The notes: generated by a model from the letters alone, not told the origin. DNA of 62,739 nt from Thermodesulfobacteriota bacterium (GCA_028282925.1 JANQGV010000158.1:1-62739), one strand, 5' to 3'; positions 26,029-34,726 are shown, counted from the first letter of the stretch. Made by a program: numbers and translations.

Positions 26029-27697
26029 TCTGGAGCATCAACTCGGCCTTGACAATCTTATTATTATCGATGCCCGGACATCCGGCTACGAGTCCGGACA
26101 TATTCCCGGCGCCGTCAACCTCAAGTGGCCCGATCACGTTGATGACGCGAAAAACCTATTATCCATATCAGAACTGGAGGCCAAACTCGGCGCCGCCGGC
26201 CTGACACGCACCGCCACCTATGTTATCTATGATGATACAACAGCGTCCTGGGGAGCATCGGGCCGTGTATTCTGGATGCTTGAGTACCTGGGCTGCCCCA
26301 ATGTCCACGTACTCAACGGCGGCTGGGACAAATGGTCTGCCGATGGGCGGCAGACCGAAACCAGCTCCAACACCCTGCCGGCGGCAACTTTTACCGCAAC
26401 GGAAAACAGCAGCATTGTCATGGATAAGGACACCCTTGCCGCTAAAATGGATAATGATGATTTCATAATTATCGACTCACGCACCGATGCCGAATATAAC
26501 GGATGGACCTTCCACAGTGAACCCCGCGGCGGCCACATCCCCGGCGCCGTGCAGATTCCCTATGCCCGCTTTTTTCAAAGCGATAAAACAATACTTGAGC
26601 TTGCCGATCTGAAAGCGCTGTTCGAATCGTATAACATTACCCCCGACAAGGAGGTAACGTCCTACTGCACCGCAGGAATCCGCAGCGCTTTTGTCTATTT
26701 CTGCCTGCGTGTCCTGGGATACCCTGCCGCATCAAACTACGACGGCTCCATCAGGGAATGGGGTGCCGACTCCTCTCTTGCCATGGATTCCCTTACCAAT
26801 TATCAGACCCTGGTTACCGCCGGATGGGTGCAGGATCTGATTGACGGCAACAGCCCCGCGACCTATGACGGCAACGACTATGTCATACTTGAATGCAGCT
26901 ATGATAAAGACAACGGCACCGGCTTCATTCCCGGCGCCGTCAGTATCCATCCCTGCTACATGGAATCAAAAAACAACTCTGCCATATACTATCCCAGCTA
27001 TTCCACCCCGGACGACGGCAACCTGCTGCCCGGCGATGAACTGCAGGCGGCCCTGGCCGATCTCGGCATCACCAGTGATACACTGGTCATTGTATACGGC
27101 AATGGACGTATTATCCCCATGACATCCTGCCGGGTTGCCTGGTCGCTGATGTATGCCGGTGTTAAGGACGTGCGGATTCTCAACGGCGGGTTTACCGCCT
27201 GGACCGGAAACGGCGGCACCATCGTTGACGAACCCGCCGAACCGGCTCCCGCAGCCGCATTCGGCGACGTGCCGACGCGACCCGAGCTTCTGGCGTCCAC
27301 CGCCTATGTTGAAGACATCTCCGAAGGCACCAATACGGACAGCGTACTGGTGGACGTACGCGGCCTGGATGAATACACCGGTACCAAGCAGGACCTTTAC
27401 CCGTTTTTTCTTGAAACCGGACATATCCCCGGCGCTATCTGGAACGACAACTGGACCGTTCTGGTTGATATGGATGACGATACCATGCGCTGCTACACCG
27501 AAGTAGCTGCGCATTGGGAAGACCTTGACATCACGTCCGCAGTTGAGCCCATATTTTATTGCGGTACCGGCTGGCGCTCAACAATCGGTTTTTTCCACGC
27601 CTATCTCATGGGCTATCCGGCCATGCGCAACTACGACGGAAGCCTGTACGAATGGAGCTTCGACGGAACCCGCCCCATTTCCGCGGACCAGCCGTAA
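25925..27697 (+). CDS. Lipoprotein with four rhodanese domains (tandem sulfurtransferase)
   Basis: 590 residues from ATG 25925; AAGGAG at 25910 is the ribosome binding site and rules out the ATG at 25907. The signal peptide ends in LILQGC (Cys20). Four rhodanese folds follow, arranged as two copies of an inactive-active pair. Domains 1 (about 35-145) and 3 (about 305-415) lack the catalytic Cys. Domain 2 has YCTAGIRSA (Cys248) and domain 4 has YCGTGWRST (Cys546), the persulfide-carrying residues. Each pair resembles a thiosulfate:cyanide or mercaptopyruvate sulfurtransferase of normal size (about 280 residues). The protein is predicted on the periplasmic side of a membrane, handling thiosulfate, polysulfide or cyanide sulfur. 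A terminator follows. Confidence 0.9.
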   Translation: MKKHASSLLVFALVLILQGCTVPDPFNGLLISGSDLEHQLGLDNLIIIDARTSGYESGHIPGAVNLKWPDHVDDAKNLLSISELEAKLGAAGLTRTATYVIYDDTTASWGASGRVFWMLEYLGCPNVHVLNGGWDKWSADGRQTETSSNTLPAATFTATENSSIVMDKDTLAAKMDNDDFIIIDSRTDAEYNGWTFHSEPRGGHIPGAVQIPYARFFQSDKTILELADLKALFESYNITPDKEVTSYCTAGIRSAFVYFCLRVLGYPAASNYDGSIREWGADSSLAMDSLTNYQTLVTAGWVQDLIDGNSPATYDGNDYVILECSYDKDNGTGFIPGAVSIHPCYMESKNNSAIYYPSYSTPDDGNLLPGDELQAALADLGITSDTLVIVYGNGRIIPMTSCRVAWSLMYAGVKDVRILNGGFTAWTGNGGTIVDEPAEPAPAAAFGDVPTRPELLASTAYVEDISEGTNTDSVLVDVRGLDEYTGTKQDLYPFFLETGHIPGAIWNDNWTVLVDMDDDTMRCYTEVAAHWEDLDITSAVEPIFYCGTGWRSTIGFFHAYLMGYPAMRNYDGSLYEWSFDGTRPISADQP

Positions 27698-27718
27698 GCA
27701 TTCCTCTGGTTATTCCGG

Positions 27719-27747
27719 GCCGCCTGATTTTTTCAGGCGGCTTTTTT
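27719..27747 (+). terminator. Intrinsic terminator after rhodanese gene
   Basis: A perfect 9-bp stem (GCCGCCTGA / TCAGGCGGC) with a 5-base loop is followed by six T's, 20 bases after the stop. Confidence 0.9.
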
Positions 27748-27867
27748 AATCCGGGGGCAGACAACATACGGCCGCCTTTCTCCCCTCGTTGACTTAAAAG
27801 CTTGAATTATCATTCAATATACAATACGATAGCACCTGCGAACCAACACTTTTGTGGGATCTGCGCT

Positions 27868-28836
27868 ATGAATACCGCAACCAGGAAAATCATGCAGTGG
27901 ATTATGCCCTTGGCCGCCCTGGGCGAGCGGGAGAAAAGCGTATTTGCTCGTGACGACTGCATCCGGCCCCTTGATTCCGCCCCGATCCAGTTCAGCTTCT
28001 CCGGCGGTTCTCATCGGCAGAGTTCCGGCATGGAACGTCTGAAACGCATGGTGCGAATGTTTCCGACCATGCGCCGCATAGGCAAGGACATCCTGCTGGC
28101 CCTGGACTCCCTCGACCAAAACCCCGTTGAACCTCAAACAGCCATCGACGACGCTTGTTTACAGGAATTTGAAGGCTATGCCCGCGCCCTGGGTGTCGGC
28201 ACGCTGGGCTATACCCGCCTGCCCCGGGAAGCGCTTTTCAAAGGCAAAGCAATTTTTTTCAACAATGTCATTATGCTGGCCATGGAAATGGACAGGGATA
28301 AAATCAATGCCGCTCCCAGCGACGAAACCCTCCGAATGACCATGGACACCTACTACCGCCTGGGGCAGGCCGTAAACAGCCTGGTGGATTTTCTCAGGAG
28401 CAAAGGCTTTGCCGCCCAGGCCGGACATCCCCTTGGAGGACAGGCTCTCTACCCGCTCATGGCGGAGATAAGCGGCATGGGCCTGCACGGACGGCACGGC
28501 ATGCTCATTACGCCCCGGTTCGGCCCTCGCCAGCGCCTGGCGGCCATCTACTGCAGCATAACAAACCTTCCCACCTCGGCACAGGAGCATACCTGGATTG
28601 CCGACTTCTGCCGAAAATGCGGGCGCTGTATCCGGACCTGTCCCCCACGGGCTATTTGCGAAAAAGCCGTCTCCAATGTGCCCGGCATTATCAGCCATAT
28701 CGATTCTGCAAAATGCTTCTCCTATTTCAGCAAGAACCATGGCTGTTCACTCTGCATTAAAGAATGTGCTTTCAACAAACACGCCTATGCCGATCTGAAA
28801 AAGAACTTTACCGCCGGGCATACCGCGCCCGAATGA
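27868..28836 (+). CDS. 4Fe-4S protein related to reductive dehalogenase/QueG-like oxidoreductases
   Basis: 322 residues from ATG 27868 (TGTGGGAT upstream). The central part includes LGVGTLGYTRLPREALFKGK and NVIMLAMEMDRDKINAAPS. The C-terminus has two ferredoxin motifs: CRKCGRCIRTCPPRAIC (about 250-266) and CFSYFSKNHGCSLCIKECAF (about 284-303). The arrangement resembles the double-cluster domain of epoxyqueuosine reductase and reductive dehalogenase relatives. No Tat signal is present and cobamide binding cannot be judged. Probably a cytoplasmic electron-transfer or corrinoid-linked reductase of unknown substrate. Confidence 0.65.
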   Translation: MNTATRKIMQWIMPLAALGEREKSVFARDDCIRPLDSAPIQFSFSGGSHRQSSGMERLKRMVRMFPTMRRIGKDILLALDSLDQNPVEPQTAIDDACLQEFEGYARALGVGTLGYTRLPREALFKGKAIFFNNVIMLAMEMDRDKINAAPSDETLRMTMDTYYRLGQAVNSLVDFLRSKGFAAQAGHPLGGQALYPLMAEISGMGLHGRHGMLITPRFGPRQRLAAIYCSITNLPTSAQEHTWIADFCRKCGRCIRTCPPRAICEKAVSNVPGIISHIDSAKCFSYFSKNHGCSLCIKECAFNKHAYADLKKNFTAGHTAPE

Positions 28837-28842
28837 CAAAAA

Positions 28843-28887
28843 AGGGCGGCCCGCTCCAGACCGCCCTCAGACATTAAAAAAATGTCT
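28843..28887. terminator. Two hairpins between convergent genes
   Basis: Hairpin 1: AGGGCGG (28843-28849) pairs with CCGCCCT (28861-28867). Hairpin 2: AGACATT-aaaaa-AATGTCT (28869-28887). They lie between the plus-strand 4Fe-4S gene and the minus-strand chelatase-like gene and probably end transcription from both sides. No long T-run is present. Confidence 0.5.
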
Positions 28888-28989
28888 CTACGCTGCCGCC
28901 GGGCATAAATCAATGCACCCGCCGCACACAAAACAGATCTCGACATCTACTGTAATCAGAGCACCTTCCCCTTTCCTTTGAGCAGAATC
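28888..28989 (-). other. In-frame 4Fe-4S tail beyond the UGA stop of the chelatase-like gene
   Basis: Directly after the UGA (28990-28992), the same frame continues for 33 codons to a TAG at 28888. It encodes a single ferredoxin motif, CFVCGGCIDLCPAAA (CxxCxxCxxxCP), preceded by ALITVDVEI, a typical ferredoxin lead-in. Options: readthrough or Sec insertion giving a ferredoxin-tailed protein; a recent nonsense mutation; or a separate mini-gene starting at ATT 28956, with the strong site AAGGGGAAGG 7 bases upstream. No clear SECIS hairpin was found after this UGA. Confidence 0.55.
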
Positions 28990-30816
28990 TCACGTTAATG
29001 ATGATATTTTTTTTGTAATCGTTTCCGCCATGCACTTTTTAAGATGTCCGTAGGCTTTCTGCACCAGTTCAAGGGTACCGTCTTTTTCATACCGGCCCAG
29101 GAGAGATCCGGTTATGATAATCCGCGTCCCTCTGAAATCAAAGTCGCTTCTGTAATTTTGCTCGATACAATGCCCCCCATGAAATTCTTTTTCATAATCG
29201 ATCCCGTCGACCTCAAACGCCCAGTGCCGCAAATGCTCAAAAAGATCTATGGTCTCATAGGTAAAATAATAGGGCTGAAAGATAATAACATCAAAGCCGC
29301 GGTGCAGGAAATCGATCATGCATTCCATCGACGAAAGCTGCCAGGAGTCGGGATGATTATTAAACTCATTCATACCCAGCCGGTATTCCGTTACGCCCGG
29401 CCTGAGTTTTGAGAGGCGGCTGTCATAGGTGCTGTGAATGAGCCCTCGAACCCGTTCCATATTAAAATCAATAATATCGTCTTCACCATTGCCCGGCGGA
29501 AACCCGTGCTCTCCAAGGATAATACCCACCTTGGCATCATCAGGAATATCGCAGGTGCGTATTTCGTTCTCGGTAAGCGCAAAAACCGATTCGGCAAAGT
29601 CGGGGTGGTCGCCCATCAGATCCCCATCCGTGGTATGCACGGCGGTCAGGGGCAGCCGTACCCCGGTTTCATTTTCAAGCGCGTCGATTGCCTCCTGAAC
29701 ATCCTCCCAGATACCCTTTGTATCTTCAAAGTCCGACAGGTCGGTGAGAAAATCATAGAGCACTATGCCGGTTATCCCATCATCCTCTACGTGTTTCTTA
29801 AGCATTTCTTTCAAGTATTCCGGTTTTTCTCCGATCAGGAGGGAATGGACATTCCAGGGCAGGCTCGGGCCTTGCCGCCCAAGGTCCTGCATAACATCCT
29901 TGAACAGCATTTGGGTCTGGTCCCAGGCACGCATTCCGCCCAGAGAATCAAACTTCCAGTAGTTACCGATAACATGCGCGGCGAACACCTCAAAAATATT
30001 AGGGATTCCGTTCGGCAGACCCATTTCGGGAAAATGATACCCCCGTAATACCGTGCCCAGCTTCGTTTTAGTGGGTTCCATCCACTGCGCCCCCTTAATA
30101 AATTCGCTGTAAGTCTTGCCGTCGCAGCCCGGACCGGTCTCTCTCCCCAGCACATCTACAAATTTTTTGGGCCGGTATTCCTCCAGCCCTTTGTCAAGCT
30201 GATCCGGATCTATCAGCACCGCATACTGGTCGACCTCCATCAAAAAATCGGGTACGTAACCGTAGTGCATCAAATGTGTCATGATATTCTTGGCAAAAAC
30301 AAAAGCAGCTTGAAACATTTCAGGGGTCCATGTGCCGCGCCGGTTCTCGATCTTCGGCTCAAACACTCCGGCATACAAGACAAGCGGCTTTGTCGCGTCA
30401 AAGTCTCCGTTTTCAGCCATGACATTAACATACCAGGAAGCCAGCACCCCTTCTTCACCCTCTTCCCCCGTACCGATGGCTTCGGCCTTTATGGTAAGAA
30501 GTCGATGATGAATATGAGATGTGTCAAAAGACAGCACACAGGGTGTCCGGTCGAATTCAAATATTTTACCGTCAATGGTGATAACGATTTTTTTAATATT
30601 TTTTTCCAGTTCGTCATTGTCTTCCCGTATTACCAGTTCGACATCCATCACGCCCGATACCCGTGAACCGCTCAGCGGTGTTACCAGGTGCAAAGGGTTT
30701 GGCTTCCAGATGGTTACCGGTGCAATAACACCGGGGTGCTTGCCTATCAGTTCAGGTATGCGTGACAAAGCAGCGTCGTAATCGGCGTTGGCTATATCTA
30801 TATTTGTACGAAACAT
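28990..30816 (-). CDS. Ig-like plus ferrochelatase/CbiX-like protein of unknown function
   Basis: 608 residues from ATG 30816 (AAAGGA 8 bases upstream). No signal peptide. Residues about 40-130 look like an Ig-like beta-sandwich (TPLSGSRVSGVMDVELVIRE; FDTSHIHHRLLTIKAEAIG). The C-terminal part resembles the tetrapyrrole chelatase superfamily. It has KVGIILGEHGFPPG (His437, like the SxHG motif of ferrochelatase), and later FQPYYFTYETIDLFEHLR, like the FxxDxxET metal-site region. Whether it inserts metal is unknown. An exported flavodoxin gene lies 44 bases upstream on the same strand, and a 4Fe-4S tail lies in frame after its stop, so a redox role is plausible. Confidence 0.5.
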   Translation of the reverse strand: MFRTNIDIANADYDAALSRIPELIGKHPGVIAPVTIWKPNPLHLVTPLSGSRVSGVMDVELVIREDNDELEKNIKKIVITIDGKIFEFDRTPCVLSFDTSHIHHRLLTIKAEAIGTGEEGEEGVLASWYVNVMAENGDFDATKPLVLYAGVFEPKIENRRGTWTPEMFQAAFVFAKNIMTHLMHYGYVPDFLMEVDQYAVLIDPDQLDKGLEEYRPKKFVDVLGRETGPGCDGKTYSEFIKGAQWMEPTKTKLGTVLRGYHFPEMGLPNGIPNIFEVFAAHVIGNYWKFDSLGGMRAWDQTQMLFKDVMQDLGRQGPSLPWNVHSLLIGEKPEYLKEMLKKHVEDDGITGIVLYDFLTDLSDFEDTKGIWEDVQEAIDALENETGVRLPLTAVHTTDGDLMGDHPDFAESVFALTENEIRTCDIPDDAKVGIILGEHGFPPGNGEDDIIDFNMERVRGLIHSTYDSRLSKLRPGVTEYRLGMNEFNNHPDSWQLSSMECMIDFLHRGFDVIIFQPYYFTYETIDLFEHLRHWAFEVDGIDYEKEFHGGHCIEQNYRSDFDFRGTRIIITGSLLGRYEKDGTLELVQKAYGHLKKCMAETITKKISSLT

Positions 30817-30860
30817 ATTCCCGTCCTTTCTCTTGTTGCCAAGCATTGATTAAAAGGTAC

Positions 30861-31571
30861 TTATTGACCGGCGTCCTCTCGATGTTTCGCCATGGAAACC
30901 GGCAAGCGGGTGTCTAACCTCTGTTTGATGGCTGCCGCATGCTTTTGAATATCCAGTTCAATGTCCTGTAGAGTCCGGTTTTTGGTTGCCACATGATAGT
31001 ATCCTGCAATACTGCCCCCGGTCGTCTGCACGAACAGTTTTGTTGCTTCACATTTTTTTCTCAGGTAGTCGCGCAGATACCGTTTAAGAAAAGGGGCGTT
31101 ATCGTCGTACTTTTCATATTTCATTACTTCATTATTACCGGTAGTAAAAAATATCAGATCCCTTCCGTCAAATCGGTTCCCATGCATCAGGGTGCGGATA
31201 GGAACACTCAATTTCCAATTCCAGACCGGTGAAACAATGATAAAGGTTTTATAAGAGTCAAGATCAGGCCGGCTCGGCTCAATATCCGTATAGCGATTCA
31301 GCATCGAGTCGAGACCGGCGGTAAAATAACCCCATCTGCCCGAACGGTCTTTTTGGTCAAAGACCTCCAGCACATCGGCATCCAGGCTTTGCTTAAGCAT
31401 ATCACTTACTATACGGCAGGTACCGGTACGGGAATAATAGATGATAAGGGTTGTCTGATCCTCAGCGACGGCATTAACCCGTTCTGCTGATACCGTAAAC
31501 GGACATACGAGTAAGAACACCGGCAGTGCAGCGATAGTACATAATAGTTTTTTCGATGTATACGTTCCCAT
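30861..31571 (-). CDS. Exported flavodoxin-like protein
   Basis: 236 residues from ATG 31571, preceded by AAGGAGGGAG. A Sec-type signal peptide (KKLLCTIAALPVFLLVCPFT, cleavage after VSA) is followed by a flavodoxin fold: TTLIIYYSRTGTCRIVSDML (FMN-phosphate loop SRTGT), then FIIVSPVWNWKLSVPIRTLM and DLIFFTTGNNE. Flavodoxins are normally cytoplasmic, so export is unusual. It may be a periplasmic FMN electron carrier. It shares strand and close spacing (44 bases) with the chelatase-like gene. Confidence 0.75.
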   Translation of the reverse strand: MGTYTSKKLLCTIAALPVFLLVCPFTVSAERVNAVAEDQTTLIIYYSRTGTCRIVSDMLKQSLDADVLEVFDQKDRSGRWGYFTAGLDSMLNRYTDIEPSRPDLDSYKTFIIVSPVWNWKLSVPIRTLMHGNRFDGRDLIFFTTGNNEVMKYEKYDDNAPFLKRYLRDYLRKKCEATKLFVQTTGGSIAGYYHVATKNRTLQDIELDIQKHAAAIKQRLDTRLPVSMAKHREDAGQ

Positions 31572-31754
31572 GGCTCCCTCCTTTATGAACGGCCTGACGG
31601 CTTGTTCATTTGAGAACAATGCACGCACTCCTTATCTTCCGGTTCAAAACCAAACAGCCGTGAAATCCGCACAGAAGAGTACCGTTGAAATTCCACTTAT
31701 TGAGGAGTGCTGTTTTTCAACCAGATAGGCAAGGTTATTCTATCTTTGAGGTGC

Positions 31755-32183
31755 TCATAGGATAAGGCGGGTTGTTGCAATACCGGCCCTGTTGGCACAC
31801 AGCACCGGCGGATACTGGTATGAAACGAGGTGAGATATTTTCGTATGCATCAGAGCTCCGGGCATGCTGAACAATTGATCTACATGGTGCCCTGAGCGGC
31901 TGATGTTTTTGGTGTCTTTGCTGATTATCTTATACAGATTAACGCGATACGTAATAACCGCATGGTCCAGAAATCCATTGCCGATTTCATGCACCACCGG
32001 ACACATGGTGAGATAGACGAATGCACAGATGAAGAGACTATGATGAATACACTTCAAAACACTTTTCAGCAGGGAATTTTTCCTGCGGATTCTTGTAAGA
32101 AGTCGAATCATACTTACTAGTATACTGACGCCCCAATAAGAAATCAAACAAAAACAGATAATGCTCCCGCTTTCCGAGAGCAC
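31755..32183 (-). CDS. Hypothetical small membrane protein
   Basis: 142 codons. Two hydrophobic segments near the N-terminus (ICFCLISYWGVSILVSMI; SLFICAFVYLTMCPVV) suggest an inner-membrane anchor. The rest is polar, His-containing and unfamiliar (VVHEIGNGFLDHAV). Codon use is less GC-biased than in neighbouring genes, and no good ribosome binding site is seen. It could be a real, horizontally acquired gene or a chance frame. Confidence 0.35.
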   Translation of the reverse strand: MLSESGSIICFCLISYWGVSILVSMIRLLTRIRRKNSLLKSVLKCIHHSLFICAFVYLTMCPVVHEIGNGFLDHAVITYRVNLYKIISKDTKNISRSGHHVDQLFSMPGALMHTKISHLVSYQYPPVLCANRAGIATTRLIL

Positions 32184-32502
32184 ATGTATGCTACGGCTTT
32201 TTTACGGTTTCCCCTTAAATCAAGCTGTCGACAAGCACCACCAACAGTCGTAACCAATTAAAATAACATCATATATTTTCAGTTTCCTTAACTGCTTCAT
32301 CTGACGGCATATACACTACGCGTGCAGCAATCCCAAAGCACATTGATGAAGAACCCATGATTATTACACCTCGGGCACCGCACGGAATTGCGCATGCTGC
32401 TTTATGAGCGACACTGCCGCAACAGTCGCATAAAACGGAAGTGAAGAATTCCAGAGAAAAACATGTTTGTTTTTTTTAGCATGCAGCATACGCCCCCCCG
32501 GC
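32184..32502. other. AT-rich intergenic region
   Basis: About 320 bases between the hypothetical membrane protein and the cytochrome promoter. No open frame, repeat family or RNA was recognised. Confidence 0.5.
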
Positions 32503-32532
32503 TTGACACTCTACACCACCCTGAAGTATACT
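32503..32532 (+). promoter_or_regulatory. Predicted sigma70 promoter for cytochrome gene
   Basis: TTGACA (32503-32508), 18-base spacer, TATACT (32527-32532), 50 bases before the ATG. Confidence 0.65.
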
Positions 32533-32581
32533 TGCAGGGAGTCAGAGAAGGTCGTACCCGTTGCCAGGAGCCCGTCAAATC

Positions 32582-34408
32582 ATGAACATACCCAAAAGAG
32601 TTTCCGCCGCGCTTATACTGTTTGCCGTTTTCGCACTTGCCCCCAAAAGCTATGGCAGTCTGAACAGTGAACAGAACCTGGATATCAACCGTTACAAGGG
32701 CCAAAAAGTAGCCCTGGTTTTCTATTCGATTGATGATCCCCGGGCGCCGGAAGCGCTTGCCCTGATGAACGAGTTGTATGCAATCCGGGGCGAATATAAC
32801 TTCGCCGTTGTCGGGCTGTGTGTTTCAAACAGCAAACCTGATGCGGTTGAGCAGTTTAATCGCGAGAACAACGTGGCTTTCCCGGCGTTCCTTGATCACG
32901 ACCAAAAAATGTCAATGGAACTCCGGATGCGCGGCACCATCGGGCTGTGTATTTTCAACAAAAAAGGAAAACGCATGTCCTGCAAGTGGGGGGCCTTTAT
33001 CCCACCCCAGCCCGACCTTACCCGTATCTGGCGCACGGTTGCCGCCCGCTTTCTCGGCATCGGCCATGTGCCCGAAGACATGCCCGTGCTGGGCATACTG
33101 CCCCGGGTGCCTCACTTCAGCGGAACCACCATTGACGGTCGCACCGTCGACATCCGTAAGGCATACAACGACAAGCCGGTTATCATTGTCATCTTCTCCC
33201 CCAAGTGCTCGCATTGCCGCAAGGAGCTTGCATTTTTAAACACCCTGTACACCGGCGGAGACCTGCACCGGAAGTTTGAAATTATCGCCGTCAGCCGTGG
33301 TTCAAAAAAAATGACCTCTGAATTTATTACGAAAAAGAAGTACACCTTTCCTGTACTGCTTGACGCCGGACACAGGATAACGTCCCGCTTTCCTTCGTTT
33401 ACCGGATCGATACCCCTGAGTTATTTCATAAACCGCTCCGGCGAGATCACCTCCATACAAGCAGGCTTCGGCATGGACAAAGCACAGCTCTATATAATGC
33501 GGCTACGCAAGCTTGCCGGTCTGAAAAATCCGCCGCTGCTGTCTCCTTCCGGGTATTCGGGTGAGCGGGCATGCATAATCTGTCATGAAAAGGAACATAT
33601 TCAGTGGAGCCTGACCCGACATGCCGATGCATTTGCCTCCCTGGTCCGTAAAGGACAGGACGACGACCCTGCCTGCGTCAATTGTCATGTTACCGGGTTC
33701 GGCCGGGAGGGCGGCTACAGTATAGAAAACAGAAAAACAAAACACCTCACCGAAGTGCAGTGTGAATCGTGTCACGGTCCCGGCTACGAATCCTGCAGCG
33801 CTTTTACCGACACACCGCGAAAAATGAAGCTGGGCGACTGGAAAAAGGTGTGCGCAACCTGTCATACGGAAAAAGAGTCGATTAATTTTGTTTTTTCCAA
33901 ACGCTACAAGCGCATACTGCATAGAAATGCACCCGACCTCTCTTCCATGGATCGAGATGAGCGTCTGGCCTTTGTCAGAAAATTTCGTGAAAAGAAAAAC
34001 CTGTTCGACAATCCGGCCCACTATACAGGAGCTGAATCCTGCCGGGAATGTCACCGGCAGCAATACAGCCACTGGAAAGACACTACCCATGCCGCCACAC
34101 ACCAGTCACCTTCCGCCTCCTCCGCAAAGGACGACACCCTCTATCGCTACCATACCGGCGTTAACATGCCCGGCGGCTACCCGGAGCCGGGGATGGAGGG
34201 CGTGCAGTGTGAAGCCTGCCACGGTCCCGGTGAAAAACATATCAAGAACCCCGATGCCCGCGGGCAGGAATATATCATCGGACTCGGCAGCCAGTGTTCC
34301 AGTTGCGTTGTTGAACAAATCTGTCGCACGTGCCACAGCCCCCAGGACGATCCTGACTTTGTTTTTGAAGACGCTTTAAAAAAAGTCGGCCACCCTAACA
34401 AAAAATAA
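32582..34408 (+). CDS. Thioredoxin-fold / heptaheme cytochrome c fusion
   Basis: 608 residues from ATG 32582 (AGGAG upstream). The N-terminal signal peptide is RVSAALILFAVFALAPKSYG. Two peroxiredoxin/thioredoxin-like folds follow. The first (about 25-150) has no redox cysteines. The second (about 165-310) has VIFSPKCSHCRKELAF, with the CxxC pair Cys209/Cys212. From about residue 330 there are seven CxxCH heme motifs: CIICH, CVNCH, CESCH, CATCH, CRECH, CEACH and CRTCH, spaced like the cytochrome c554 family (paired CHGPG sites). Predicted periplasmic redox protein passing electrons between hemes and a thiol/disulfide. The partner is unknown; the fusion is unusual. Confidence 0.88.
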   Translation: MNIPKRVSAALILFAVFALAPKSYGSLNSEQNLDINRYKGQKVALVFYSIDDPRAPEALALMNELYAIRGEYNFAVVGLCVSNSKPDAVEQFNRENNVAFPAFLDHDQKMSMELRMRGTIGLCIFNKKGKRMSCKWGAFIPPQPDLTRIWRTVAARFLGIGHVPEDMPVLGILPRVPHFSGTTIDGRTVDIRKAYNDKPVIIVIFSPKCSHCRKELAFLNTLYTGGDLHRKFEIIAVSRGSKKMTSEFITKKKYTFPVLLDAGHRITSRFPSFTGSIPLSYFINRSGEITSIQAGFGMDKAQLYIMRLRKLAGLKNPPLLSPSGYSGERACIICHEKEHIQWSLTRHADAFASLVRKGQDDDPACVNCHVTGFGREGGYSIENRKTKHLTEVQCESCHGPGYESCSAFTDTPRKMKLGDWKKVCATCHTEKESINFVFSKRYKRILHRNAPDLSSMDRDERLAFVRKFREKKNLFDNPAHYTGAESCRECHRQQYSHWKDTTHAATHQSPSASSAKDDTLYRYHTGVNMPGGYPEPGMEGVQCEACHGPGEKHIKNPDARGQEYIIGLGSQCSSCVVEQICRTCHSPQDDPDFVFEDALKKVGHPNKK

Positions 34409-34426
34409 TTTTTTGAGCCTAAGCAA

Positions 34427-34442
34427 TAGGTAATTATACCTA
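34427..34442. promoter_or_regulatory. Palindromic operator-like site TAGGTA-ATTA-TACCTA
   Basis: A 16-bp palindrome with 6-bp arms upstream of the CruF/CrtC-like pair. A half-site version (GGTAATTATAC) occurs at 34511-34521. A 15/16 match (TAAGTAATTATACCTA) sits at 53841-53856 before the PAS histidine kinase gene. Candidate binding site for an unknown regulator. Confidence 0.35.
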
Positions 34443-34460
34443 TCCACTTCAAAACATTAC

Positions 34461-34487
34461 CCATCCCATCGAACCGGGATGGGTATC
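34461..34487 (+). terminator. Hairpin downstream of cytochrome gene
   Basis: A 9-bp perfect stem, ACCCATCCC / GGGATGGGT, with a 9-base loop, 53 bases after the cytochrome stop. There is no T-run, so it is a weak or rho-assisted terminator at best. The remainder of the 318-base gap holds only the palindromic site described separately. Confidence 0.35.
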
Positions 34488-34726
34488 CGTGCATGTAATT
34501 ATCAGCAACCGGTAATTATACTTAACTGCATCATTCCCCACGAAAGCTTTCTAAAGTGAAAGATAAAAACCACCGATAGTACTCTTGAAATAAAGGAAGA
34601 AGCGCGGGCATCGTATGCATTTCTTCCTTTCCAGGCGGCTGAATGCCGTTCGGTTTACACGGCACATGCCGTGACGCTATAACAACACTCACGAAACATC
34701 AAACCAACTTACAATGGAGGATATTT

